A stretch of 64,000 bases of DNA, taken from the NCBI GenBank assembly GCA_038093515.1, contig JBBPSI010000110.1:22032-86031 (forward strand), given 5' to 3'. The position numbers and the translations under genes were made by a program. Each line of letters starts with the position of its first letter. The first letter of the stretch is position 1. Positions 22,099 through 32,763 of the stretch are shown here, piece after piece. The notes below the pieces were generated by a model. The model was not told where the DNA came from, searched no databases, and was given only the letters and a program-made list of their open reading frames with translations. This DNA comes from Butyriboletus loyo (lineage: Eukaryota > Basidiomycota > Agaricomycetes > Boletales > Boletaceae).

Positions 22099-22558
22099 TG
22101 TTGAAATGGTAGTGTTCTAATTCTATAATTAACTTACAGCCACTACGTTTCCAGACAAGTCTATATGACATCATGATCTAGACCATGTCATGCTTGTTAC
22201 ATTACAAATAGCTCTTATTATGCTATTGGACAATATGCTTAGCCTTATCTCTTATCTCTAACATACATCATGTATTTCATACTATACCTTATATAGGTAC
22301 TATACAGAACATAAGTACAAACACTCATGTACTGTATATAAGACAGCCCTTATGGCTTGTCACTTTTCTTTAGATCTTTCAGTTCTATCATCACTACTGT
22401 GATATCTCTAAGTTGAGCCTTGCTCCTTATAGTCTTTCAAGTACTCTGTTTGCAATACTCTCACTCTTGTATTATCAGTGAGTCTTTCCACTGATAGGTT
22501 TACCCTTGCATCCTTTGTTGCCCTCGGTGTGCCTGCTTGGACTTTACCAATTCCGAAA
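22099..22558 (+). repeat. CP 5' LTR of the plus-strand copia
   Basis: TGTTGAAATGGTAGTG at the start and AATTCCGAAA at the end, directly followed by the PBS. It differs visibly from the 3' LTR at 39472, implying considerable age or mixed origin. Confidence 0.92.
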
Positions 22559-22573
22559 GGTTATGAGCCCTGC
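22559..22573 (+). promoter_or_regulatory. Copia PBS matching initiator tRNA-Met anticodon region
   Basis: GGTTATGAGCCCTGC directly after the LTR. It is complementary to the GCAGGGCTCATAACC anticodon stem-loop of fungal initiator tRNA-Met, the half-tRNA priming site known from Drosophila copia and Ty5. The minus-strand copy has it at 31698-31684 with one change. Confidence 0.85.
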
Positions 22574-22611
22574 TAGAGGCTTTTAATCTAAAACATCTGT
22601 TGATTTTGATA

Positions 22612-22855
22612 ATGTTTCCAGCCCTGTGGAATGAGAGTGCTATCGCTCTTGGTTTACTATGGGTACTTGCCTTCTTGAGTCTCATACTAGCTTCCATGTG
22701 TGGTGCATTGAACATTATGTTCTTTAGCACACTTTGGTTACTAGCTGATTCTTTTATTATGCTATTGTGCTTTGTTTCTGAGGATCGGGATTTTACCTTC
22801 CAATGGCGTTCACAAACTCACCACCATGCCTTGCAAATTAGATTGACTTCTCACC
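22612..22855 (+). pseudogene. Start of copia accessory ORF a (membrane protein), truncated
   Basis: Reads MFPALWNESAIALGLLWVLA and then two strongly hydrophobic stretches, as in the minus-strand copy at 31645. It stops matching at about 22855, where the G3 LTR begins. Confidence 0.7.
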
Positions 22856-23030
22856 CGAGTCCTTCTCATGCATCCCCGCCGCCCCCTCTGTCTTGCGATG
22901 CTGCCCATCACCTGCTCCCTAGTCACCTAGTGGACATTATCCACTCCCCCGGTCGTTCTGTGAGTCTCAGTGATGCTACACTGAGATAGCCCCTGTCTTG
23001 TTGCCCCATCGGGCTGGACCCTCAGCTGAG

Positions 23031-23468
23031 TTTCGGAATTGGTGAAGTCCAAGCAGGCGCACCGAGGGCAATGAAGGATGCAAGGGTAAACCTATCAGTG
23101 GAAAGACTCACTGATAATACAAGAGTGAGAGTATCGCAAACAGAGTATAAGGAGCAAGGCTCAACTTAGAGATATCGCAGTAGTGATGATATGACTGAAA
23201 GATCTAAAGCGACAATAAGGGCTGTCTTATATACAGTACATGAGTGTTTGTACTTATGTTCTGTATAGTACCTTTATAAGGTATTATGAAATACATGACG
23301 ATATGATAGAGATAAGAGATAAGACTAAACATATCGTCCAATAGCATAATAAGAGCTATTTGTAATGTGATAAGCGTGACTAGGTCTAGACAATGATGTC
23401 ACATAGACCAGTCTAGAAACGTAGTGGCTATAAGTGAAATATAGAAATAGAACACTACCATTTCAACA
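23031..23468 (-). repeat. CP 3' LTR of the minus-strand copia
   Basis: Plus-strand reading TTTCGGAATTGGTG... to ...CCATTTCAACA. The purine-rich GCAAGCAGGAG lies just inside (23469-23479, minus strand) as polypurine tract. Confidence 0.92.
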
Positions 23469-23486
23469 CTCCTGCTTGCTTTAGCA

Positions 23487-26400
23487 TTACTTCTTTATAA
23501 AGACAAAAGGAGAAAGAGAGAGCATGGACCAAACTTCTTCAAACCTCTGCCATGTCAGATTCTTCGTAAAGATATCTGCTGCTTGTTGTTGAGTAGGAGT
23601 ATAGAAGAGAGTAATCTCTTTATCCTCAACGCATTCCCGAATGTAATGAAACAGAATTGCAATGTGTTTGCTGCATCCTTCAATGGCAGGATTGGAAGCC
23701 AGAAATATAGCTCCCTGATTATCAACTAGAAGGGGTAAAGGACCAAGTCTGTATCCCACCTCAAAGAACAAGGAGCACACCCAAGAGAGCTGTTTAGCGG
23801 TCTCAGTCATGCTCATATATTCTGCTTCAGTTGAAGAGTGAGCGATCTTGCATTGTCATCTGGATAACCATGATACTATGCCAGATGCTAGAAATATACA
23901 ATAACCAGTCGTTGAACGATGGGTCTCAATATTGCCTGCCCAGTCAGTGTCACTGTATGCAATAAAGCCAGAATTGGCTCTCGGACCAGACTGGCTGTGT
24001 CCAGAATACATTATGCAAAGGTCTGGAGTTCCAACCAGATAGCGGACTATATAGAGCGCTCTTTGCAAATGATCTTCCGATGGATTGGAAGAGAACTGTG
24101 ACATTTTGATGACAGCATGAGCGATATTGGGTCTAGATCTGAGCATGATGAATAGAAGGGATCCAATGTCAGATTGATATTGAGAACGCAAAGATGGTGA
24201 TGCTTCGGTGGTTGATGGTGAAGGATTGTAACCAGAAGGAAGAGGTGTGCATGCAGGTTTTGCATTTTCAAGCTTGAATTGTTTTATGACCTTCTGTGCA
24301 TAATCACACTGATCCAGCCTCAGGGTACGGTTTCTTCGATCCCTGGTAATCCACATGCCTAAATACTCTTTCGCTTCTCCAAGGTCTCAACTCTCCCAAG
24401 TCTTCATAAAGTGCTTCTTGTGGGCGAGGACTTGTGCTTTATCACTGCCCATAAAAAGAGCATCATCAATGTATATAACTAAGATAATGATGACTTTCCC
24501 AATGAATTTAATATAAGTTCCCGGGTCAGACAAGGTATGCTTGAAACCTTGTTTGATAAGTGATAAATGCAAGGCTTTGTTCCATTGAAGGGCCGCTTGC
24601 TTGAGGCCATAGATAGCTTTCCGTAGGCAACAGACTTTACTTTCTGAGCCTTTTTGAGCGAAACCCTCAGGTTGTTCCATATAGATTTCTTCATCAAGAT
24701 CTCCGAAGAGAAATGCGGTCTTGACATCTAGAGCCTCAATTTCCCAATCTTCTAAGGCAGCTAGAGCTAAGAGAATCCTAACGGTTTCAAACCTGGCAAC
24801 TGGTGAGAAGGTTTCCTCATAATCAATTAATGACTTGACGTCCCTTGGGAAGATCTACCAGATCCCATACTTGTCGTTCTTGAAACGACTTGTATTCCTC
24901 TCCCATGGCGGTTAGCCATAAGGATCTCTCAGCAGGAGGTAATCTCATTACTGCCTTGTGAGACTGTGGGATACCATTGACAGTAGCAGCAGCTAGAAGA
25001 GATTTAATCCACTTAGCACTGTACATCTGTCCTAAGTCATCTTCTTCATTTGTGGGTCTCGGTTGATTAACTGGTTGTGGAGTAGTAATTAACTCCTCCT
25101 GAATAGGATCCAGTCCTCGATGTATCTCTCATTCTATCTCAATCGGAGGTCGATTCCCATATGCATTATCTGGGACAATCCGTGGAATACGGATGCGAGT
25201 AGGACAAGGATTAAAGTCCTGACCAGTCTGCAAGAAATCTGGATCATTGATCATTGGGATTGGAGCACCTTTGGACCGTAAATCCTGATTGAACTCATCA
25301 TATAAGTCACGTTGGTGACCTCGAGCACGAATATCTCGAGTTGGATGATGTTGATGAGGACGATTGCGAAATTCAGTGATTCGTTCAGGATATACTCTTG
25401 TTGGAGGTAAGAAAGTGGAAGGATGAATCCGACCAGGATCTTCAAATGTTTCCAACGGAGGTATCATTTGGCATTTATGTTGGTGTTGATCCGTTATAGA
25501 CGATCTATGTCCAGTATCTGGCGTTTCTCTTTTAACTCCAGGGCATGGAGGTGAGAATAACGGTAGTTGTTCTTCATGAACAGAATCAGGAGATGGAGGA
25601 TCGAGGATTAAAGGTGATGGTGGATGTTCAGGGATAACCCATGGTGAAGGTGTGACAGATGGTTGAGGAGACAGTTGTTGCATGTCGTCAGGATTTAAAT
25701 TGGGGGAAATTGGTGGTAGGTCTTCGCGTATTATACCGGTCCCATCAAATCGTACTCCTAATGGAGGTGGCTCGTCAGCTCTTTGTTGATTTGAAGGTGG
25801 GGCGTCAGATGTACTATCTTCATCATCTCCATGTTCATCGGCATCTGTTGGAAGAATAGGAGGCGGAATTGTGGCTTGTCTGTCGTTCTGTTCTTTGGAA
25901 CAATGTGGGAAGTTTTCTTCATCAAAAGTCGCAACAGACTCTACTAGAACTTGTCTTCGGGTTGGAGACCAAAAGCGATAGCCTTTGGTGCCAGATTCAT
26001 ATCCAATGAAGGTGGCTTGTTCCGATTTTGGAGACAACTTGTTTTCCCTGAGTTCCTTCTTTATAAACACATATGCACGACATCCAAATACCCGGAAATA
26101 AGAGATATCCGGGTTCTCCCCAGAGAACATTTCGATGGGGGTTTTCCAATTATGACGACGCATCAGTTGGCGATTGTAGATATGAGGTGAGGTTTTGGTT
26201 GCGTCCTGCCAGAAGACTTTTGGTAGACAGGCAGTATGGTGCATAGCTTCTTCTTTTTCCAGGATGGTTCTATTAAATTGCTCTGCATGTCCATTCTGTT
26301 GAGGGGTGTGAGGTACAGAGAGCTGATGCTCAATGCCCCTGGACAAGAGGAACGTCCGAATGTCTTTAGACATGTATTCCCCCCCACGATCCGAACGGAC

Positions 26401-28195
26401 AGCAAGAAGCGAAGACTGGGTCTGTCGTTCAGCCCAGACGACCACTTCCTTAAAAGCATCAGCTGCCTCAGATTTAAGGCGTAAAAACCGCACAACTGCA
26501 AAAGCAGAGAAGTCATCGATAAAAGTTAAAATGTAGCGCTTCTGAGTCCGAGAGTGTGTGGGGAATTCAACCAAGTCGGAATGCACTAGCCCAAGGACCC
26601 GAGATGCACGTTTGGATGAAGGTGCATAGGGATGTTCATGCATCTTGCCTAAGGCACAGCCTCAACAAGGAATGATGTCAGAAGGTTCAGGTATTAACGG
26701 CATACCCTTAACGTTCTTGTAAGCATGGCGTAACACATTTTTGGATGGATGACCAAAATGGTGGTGCCACAATGAAGAAGATCCGACATCCTGCAAGGAG
26801 TGGATCCCGACATCTGGAGTTAGCATTTTAGCCTTAGCCTGAAACCAGTGGAGGGGATTGTTCGGAAGCAAGGCAGAAGCCTGCACTACCAAACGTCCTT
26901 GAGGGTTCCAAATCTTGGTTTGATCGGTTATTTCACATCGATAACCTTCTTTGGTTAGAGCAGTGACCAATAAGAGTCTATGGGCTGCTTGAGGCGCATA
27001 CCAAACTCCTGTAAGCTCCAAAGGAATCGGCTTAGCCTTCCCTAGTCACTGTGATAACAACGCTGTACCAGGTCCAAACATCTTCATGGTTGCGCCATTT
27101 GCTGTGATCGCAATTCTCTCGGTATCACCAAGATCCATGAAGTCTACAACGTGTGGTGTGACATGGTCTGTGCAACCGCTGTCAATCATCCAGGCGTTGG
27201 AAAGAAGATCCTTCTTTGAAGGGACATCTCCGGATGTGTAAGCTCCTGCAATATACAGATCACCAAGATCGAATTCATCATTGTAATTATATACAGCATC
27301 ATAGTCCTCAGCATCTCGCTGGTATGTAGAGTCCCAGACATTAATGTCACGGTGTTACGCAAGCAATGCATGGTCGAATGCCAGCACGAATACTCTGTCA
27401 CACAGGGTCCACCACAGTTGCTGCGCTACACAAAGCACAGGCAAGATATGATCAAGGAGCTTTAGCTTAATCCTCAACTGTTGCCAGCGAATAGACAAGT
27501 GGTTAAAACTAGGGAATCCTAGTCTAACCACAAGCCCTTTTATATTATACAAAGATGCGCACAGACCGTGCTGTGCATGTGATGAACTACTATACATGGC
27601 TAGACTAAAGAAGGGAAGCACAACGGTGATTAACCACACGAGGCGCGGGGATCAAAAAGAAGAGAAGTAAACGGAGATTAAATACATGTGTCGTGATGTC
27701 ATAGAGTCTAGGCCTGGTCTAGGCCATGACATCATATGCTTAGTCAGCATGAGATCACATGTAAGTTCCCACGATCACGTGCGCTATGTCACGTGACCTT
27801 TGAAAGTGAAAACGACTAAGTCTGAATTGAAAGTGTATGAATAAATGTTATGATTATAACACACGGGAGTCAAGACTGTGCTTCCAAGTGCCATCAGCAC
27901 GATGAGCAGTGTTTCCATAAAAGGATTCTTCATCCTTCTCATCGATCGACCCTAGAAAGGTCGAAAGACGGACTGCTTTTGCTTTGCATTCCTTCTTCTT
28001 CGGCTGACCACGAGACCCTGAAGGTTTAGAGGGAATCGCGGCGTTTCCGAAAGGAGTGTGAGGAAGACGCATTAGCATCTCCATCCTCGAAATAAGGTGA
28101 TGCGAGGGGTGGTCCCATCGGATCATCATCTCCCCAACCAGCTTGACCAACGGTAGATTCAGTTTCCATCGGGAAATCTGTAAGCATGTGGTCAC
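23487..28195 (-). pseudogene. pol: Copia pol, minus strand: protease, integrase, RT, RNase H
   Basis: Frame pieces in order: linker and protease region (28195-27867, then 27352-27022; MIDSGCTDHV), pre-integrase (27021-26662), integrase core (26643-25129: HSDLVEFP, VRSDRGGEY, a PQQNG block), RT (25026-23856: YIDDALFMG), RNase H to 23487 (SSTEAEY, KHIAILFHYIREC). Breaks: TGA at 26662-26664 just after IIPC, TGA near 24385 and near 23854 where the plus-strand copy has CGA, and a deletion of roughly 100 bp in the RT fingers near 24830. The block 27353-27861 is a foreign LTR. Integrase precedes RT, the hallmark of Ty1/copia. Confidence 0.9.
27353..27861 (-). repeat. G1a solo LTR inside the minus copia, TSD cacgg
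   Basis: TGTTACGCAAGCAATGC to TTATAACA, flanked by cacgg at 27348-27352 and 27862-27866. The undisturbed target is visible in the plus-strand copia near 35545. This is the youngest, innermost layer of the nest. Confidence 0.93.
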
Positions 28196-29255
28196 CTAGT
28201 TGTGTTTCGCCCAACTCTACAATGTTGGCAAATCCGTCCATGTCCATCTCCACTTCATTCGCACATCCTTTCCCTTTTCCCTTTCCTCAATGTGTCTTGA
28301 AACCGGAGCGATTGTTTGTTCGCTCATTCCGGTTTGCTCCGGATCCTGAAGGTCCTCCATAAGGCGTCGCAGGCATATGGTTTTGCTGCTGCCTTTGCTG
28401 CTGCGGTTGGAACGGCCTCTTCTGTCCAGGACGACCACGTCCGCCAGAAGGTTGTTGAGGACGAGCCTGATTGTTCCAATTTGTCTGTGCAGGTGGAGGA
28501 GGTCCGTGTCTAACCGTGTTTGTGCGGTTGAGCTGGGTATCCGGTGCAACTGTATTCGTTCGAGAGGTGGTGGGATAAGGGATCTGGCCAGTGCCAGCAC
28601 GAAGTTGTAACTCGTGAGTGATCATGGGAATGATAACGTTCGGTGTAAATTGGTGAACATTTGTGTTGTGGACGATGTTGGACACCAGAGGTTCGAATGA
28701 TTTCGGTAACTTGGTGAGCAAGATCATGGAACGGAAATTGTTGGGAAGGCTTAATCCTGCTGCTTCCATTTTGTGGAAAGTGTCCATTAAGGACATGAGA
28801 CCAGCAACTGCGTTAGCTTCATGAATGCGAATGTTCATGGCTTGGCGGAACAGGAAAAATTGTCCTGTAATGCCTGTAGTTGCGTAGGTGTCATACAGGA
28901 AGTTCCAGAGAGTTTTTGCGACAGAGATGTTGACTGATTCTGGAATTACTTGACCAGAAGCGTCATAGAGGGATGGAGTGTAGTCGTAGTTGACTGCATG
29001 TTGGAGTTCTGGAGAGATGTAGATGGCGAGCATGCCAACAGAGCGCTTGTCCAGCGAGACCCACTTCTGCTGGTCAGCGGCAGTCTGATTGTAGTACTCT
29101 GAAGTACCATCCACTATTGACCAGACACCGATTACGGTGAGAGCATGTCTCATTTGGCGAGACCAGGCTGTATAGTTGTCTGCTCCAGTCAGGACAGGAA
29201 GTCTCTGCTGGATTTGGGCGTCGATCTTGAATTCTGATATGGTGGGGAGCGACAT
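28026..29255 (-). pseudogene. gag: Copia gag (UBN2-type), minus strand
   Basis: ATG at 29255 (MSLPTISEFKIDAQIQQRL). The Ty1/copia gag core is clear: LTGADNYTAWSRQMRHAL, GVWSIVDGT, LMSLMDTFHKMEAAGLSL. A Gly/Gln/Arg-rich tail follows. TGA at 28287-28289 interrupts it; the same frame then continues to 28026. No CCHC knuckle is visible, only a GKGKGKGC stretch. The pol frame opens by 28195, so gag and pol overlap in different frames. Confidence 0.88.
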
Positions 29256-29264
29256 GATAATTGT

Positions 29265-30092
29265 TTAAAACAAAAATCCGAAGATGAACTGATCAAAAGA
29301 AGAGAAAACTTCGTCAGCGTTTAGATTTGAAGGATTAGATATAGGAGAAGGTGAACGTGAGGGAAGACCTATCGGATTAACCACTGGTGTATATAACCTA
29401 GATGGTTCCGAAGGTCCTTGTTCCGATGTTTCTTGCACCAGGTATCCATTTTCGTCATAATGAAAATCTCCTCCTAAGTCGTTAGACTCTTCTCCATGAC
29501 CAATGTTCGAGAGATAACTTCCTTCTATCACATGTTCTCCTGTTTCGACTCCGTGTAAGTTACTCTCTGGGATCCCTTGAGGAAGAGCAGATAGTGGTGG
29601 TGCAGATGCAGCACATATCGCTTCAAATTCCTCAAACCGTATGTTGGGAAACCAGTGTGGATTGTTTATTTTTCCACTAGAGAACTTTACAGTGAAGTCA
29701 GAGTGCGAAACGTAAGTAGAAGGAGAAATTTGTCCGTATGGAAGGAGAACTTGTGCGTAATCCTCCGGTATGGTATACATGTGAAGAAAGGTAAGTGTAT
29801 TTCTAGATAGGAGCGGACCTTGCTTGAGCCTGACGTCTCTGACGTAGAGAGGTCCTGATAGGACCGATGAGGGTAAGGTCCCGTGTGGCTCGCAGCTGGC
29901 TAGGTCCACGTTGGTGATTAGGAGGCGAAAGTCGTCCCAGAACTCTATGTTCTGCAGGAGTTCGACTTCTTCGTCTTCCTCCAGTCTCAACTCCGATCTC
30001 CCGGTATTCGCGATGATTGCTTCGATCTGACTCTTCACGGTTTCTAAGATTCGTTTGGAGTCGTCCGAGATCTCATTGTAGGTGTCGGACAT
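29265..30092 (-). CDS. Copia accessory ORF c, 275 aa, unknown function
   Basis: ATG at 30092 (MSDTYNEISDDSKRIL), ending QFIFGFLF ten bases before gag. The plus-strand copia has a full-length counterpart of identical size at 33828-34655, uninterrupted even though gag and pol there are broken. It has a helical N-terminus (ILETVKSQIEAIIANTGR), an acidic stretch (LEEDEEVELL), a central region with PHWFPNIRFEEFEAI and a Ser/Pro-rich C-terminus. It is not gag, which follows separately. It overlaps ORF b by about 20 nt in the +1 frame. No family recognised. Confidence 0.7.
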   Translation of the reverse strand: MSDTYNEISDDSKRILETVKSQIEAIIANTGRSELRLEEDEEVELLQNIEFWDDFRLLITNVDLASCEPHGTLPSSVLSGPLYVRDVRLKQGPLLSRNTLTFLHMYTIPEDYAQVLLPYGQISPSTYVSHSDFTVKFSSGKINNPHWFPNIRFEEFEAICAASAPPLSALPQGIPESNLHGVETGEHVIEGSYLSNIGHGEESNDLGGDFHYDENGYLVQETSEQGPSEPSRLYTPVVNPIGLPSRSPSPISNPSNLNADEVFSSFDQFIFGFLF

Positions 30093-30525
30093 TTTGTTCC
30101 AAGTCTTCAGCGATGTCTTGCTGCTCTGCAGCGAGTTCGTGAGCAAACTTGAACAAAAGATTTGAAGCATCAATCTCAATGCGATTTTTGTGGAAGAAAG
30201 GGTGGAGCTGGTGGAACCTCGTCCTCCAAATTCTATCCTGGATCTCATTCCACCTCCTGCGTGTCGGTACATCCCAATTTCTAAAGTGTTCTTCGCCAAC
30301 TTCAAAGAACTCTGCTGGCTGCCTGGAATAGTCATAGGCTTTGATATGGCCATGATCGTCAACAGTTGGATAGTTCCTGTTGAATAGAGATGAATCTTGC
30401 ACTGCAAGAGTCGTGTTCCAGAGCGTGTCCTTATCGAATCCTTTGAAAGGAGACGATCTATCGTAAAAAGGGACTAGACATTCCTTCATTTCATCCAGAG
30501 TTGGGTATTGGGATCGACAAAACAT
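30073..30525 (-). CDS. Copia accessory ORF b, about 150 aa, unknown function
   Basis: From ATG at 30525 (MFCRSQYPTLDEMKECL). Conserved in the plus copia at 33404 onward, where a TGA cuts it. Upstream the same frame continues with coherent sequence (INWIDEEDHHHC, YENTGFPILTPSYDAT) across one stop, so the ancestral protein was probably longer, about 200 residues. Contains EVGEEHFRNWDVPTRRRWNE. It could be the N-terminal half of one protein with ORF c through a frameshift. Confidence 0.6.
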   Translation of the reverse strand: MFCRSQYPTLDEMKECLVPFYDRSSPFKGFDKDTLWNTTLAVQDSSLFNRNYPTVDDHGHIKAYDYSRQPAEFFEVGEEHFRNWDVPTRRRWNEIQDRIWRTRFHQLHPFFHKNRIEIDASNLLFKFAHELAAEQQDIAEDLEQNVRHLQ

Positions 30526-30789
30526 TTCGAAGCCATGGTTGTGAAGGAGAACATCGGATGTAGCATCGTAGGAGGGGGTGAGAATGGGAAAGCCTGTGTT
30601 CTCATAGATTGAGTGCAGGGATTCGTAATAGAAGGAATGAGATCATATGTATTCGACCTTGCGACAGTGGTGGTGATCTTCCTCATCAATCCAGTTGATG
30701 GGTTTGAGGGGTCCAACCTCCAATGATCGGATCCGAGTTTCGGAAGCGATTCTGTGTGAAAAAACTACGGAGGGTGTTGGAACCGATCA

Positions 30790-31645
30790 ATCAATTACGA
30801 GGTTCAGGATGAGGAGGTCGTCGGTGTCGTTGGGGTCGAGACCTTCTAGCTCCTCTGGTAGGAGGCTCAGGATTTGCTGTTCTGTTTTGACAACGAACAA
30901 GCTCATTGGTTCCATCTGGCCTGGGAATGATGGTAACATCGTCGGGTAGACAATGGATTCCTCAGTCAGCGGTGATAGTGATTCCATAGGAAGGTGGTTC
31001 GCCAGTGGAAGCATCATGTATCCTGGTTGGTAGAAGGGACTGGGCCCTACGACGGTTGGATGAAGGTCCAGCTCTGGGACCACGCTCTGCAACAGCTCCG
31101 ATAGTGGGTACATGAGGGATGGTGTTGCTGAGGCCAGTCTGGTTGTGTACGATGACATTGTTATGAGGATTGGGAGGTTGATTTGCAAGTCCAAAGATGT
31201 TGTCTAGGTCTAAGACGTTGATTTCGATGGAGTTGTTTGGAGTGCGAGGGCGACAACAATTGTAGGGAGGTGGTGGAGAAGGAGTTTGAAAATGGATGTG
31301 GTGCGGTGCAGGAAAATACGAAGAGGAGCGACGATGATGGTGCTCGACTCTTTGGGATGGCCTAGAACATTCACTAACCTCTTGTAAGTTAGAAGGACTC
31401 GGGTGAGAAGTCGATCTAATTGACAAGGCATGGTGGTGAGTAGGTGAATGCCATTGTAAGGTCAGATCGTGATCCTGAGAAACAATTCGTAATGCGATGA
31501 TGAAAGAATCAGCTAGCAACCATAGTGTGCTAAAGAACATAATGTTCGATGCACCACATATGGAAGCAAGTATGAGACTCAAGAAAGCAAGTACCCATAG
31601 TAAACCAAGAGCGATAGCACTCTCGTTCCGCAGGGCTGGAAACAT
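30790..31645 (-). pseudogene. Copia accessory ORF a: two hydrophobic helices plus proline-rich tail
   Basis: ATG at 31645 (MFPALRNESAIALGLLWVLA). Two adjacent hydrophobic stretches at about residues 10-32 and 38-58 look like membrane spans. A Ser/Pro/His-rich region follows (PSPPPPYNCCRPR) and then a segment GIHCLPDDVTIIPRPDGT after an in-frame TGA near 30962; the plus copy has CAA at that codon. The same hydrophobic start is conserved at 22612 in the other copy. Position before gag is unusual for copia. An overlapping frame (31161-30787, MSSYTTRLASATPSLMYP) is also open and conserved, so which frame is used is unsettled. Confidence 0.5.
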
Positions 31646-31698
31646 TATCGAGAATCGACAGATGTTTAGATTAAAAGCCTCTAGCGGGGCTCATAACC

Positions 31699-32147
31699 TT
31701 TCGGAATTGGTAAAGTCCGAGCAGGCGCACCGAGGGCAACGAAGGATGCAAGGGTAAACCTATCAGTGGAAAGACTCACTGATAATACGAGAGTGAGAGT
31801 ATCGCAAACAGAGTATAAGGAGCAAGGCTCAACTTAGAGATATCGCAGTAGTGATGATAGAACTGAAAGATCTAAAGAAAAGCGACAAGCCATAAGGGCT
31901 GTCTTATATACAGTACATGAGTGTTTGTACTTATGTTCTGTATAGTACCTTTATAAGGTATAGTATGAAATACATGACGATATGATAGAGATAAGAGATA
32001 AGACTAAGCATATCGTCCAATAGCATAATAAGAGCTATTTGTAATGTGATAAGCGTGACTAGGTCTAGACAATGATGTCATATAGACCAGTCTAGAAACG
32101 TAGTGGCTGTAAGTGAAATACAGAAATAGAACACTACCATTTCAACA
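31699..32147 (-). repeat. CP 5' LTR of the minus-strand copia
   Basis: Ends at 32147 with TTTCAACA followed by the ctgag duplication. The PBS lies immediately inside at 31698-31684 (GGTTATGAGCCCCGC on the minus strand). Confidence 0.93.
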
Positions 32148-32763
32148 CTGAGCTGTTGTGTCCTTCATTTCTTTATCCAATGACATTTGGTTCATCATGT
32201 GACTAGCATGTGATTAGATTATGACACGTCTTTACCTTCGCGTCAAGACCCATATCCAAGGGCTCTGCTGTTCACACACCCTTTGCCCTGTGGGCCACAC
32301 CTCGTAGACATTGTCACTTCATCTTCTGATCTTCCTATTTGTTGATGATGTCACCACCTTACCCGGAGCTTCACTCCCTTGTTACTGGCACTTTGCCGCT
32401 CCACATTTCGTGGTTATGACTCAACGCGACTCATAACCCTTCACCCTCACTGCCACGCACAGCTCGGTCTGTGTGCCATATCTATTTAGTATATATACCA
32501 GCGTACTTAGGATAGTATGCCTTCTCTAGCTAATTCTACGCATCTACCAAGTGCATAGTAATCTAGCAGTATACCCATCTCTTGCCGATAAAGCCGATAA
32601 GAGTCTGGTTGATCTCGACAGGCATCCACCTCTTGATATCTCCTGACACTTGCTTTGCAAGACACCTGATAGCGTCGTCTACGCGAGTTGGCTACTTTCC
32701 TCATTAGGCTCGAGCCCCTATAAAGTGCTTGCTTGCTAGCTATTGTGCGCTACCAGCGTAACA

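Larger units (their letters stand above)
23031..32147 (-). mobile_element. CP Ty1/copia element, minus strand, TSD ctgag
   Basis: LTRs 23031-23468 and 31699-32147, with ctgag at 23026-23030 and 32148-32152. Without the G1 solo LTR inside it, the element is about 8.6 kb, long for a copia because of roughly 2.4 kb of extra ORFs between the PBS and gag. Order on the minus strand: LTR, PBS, ORFs a, b, c, gag, pol (PR-IN-RT-RH), PPT, LTR. TGA stops and a deletion in RT (near 24830) make it defective. Confidence 0.93.
22856..32763 (+). repeat. G3 solo LTR nested in the plus copia and split by the minus copia
   Basis: Left part 22856-23030 and right part 32153-32763 are consecutive pieces of the G3 LTR known from 14726-15542 (opposite orientation). 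The first 45-50 bp of the LTR are missing at the left junction. It ends GCTACCAGCGTAACA at 32763, where copia sequence resumes. Confidence 0.88.

Noticed and set aside
30962..31645. Envelope-like gene in copia because of hydrophobic spans
   Set aside because: It lies before gag rather than after pol and lacks a signal-cleavage or fusion-like layout; described only as a membrane-protein-like ORF.
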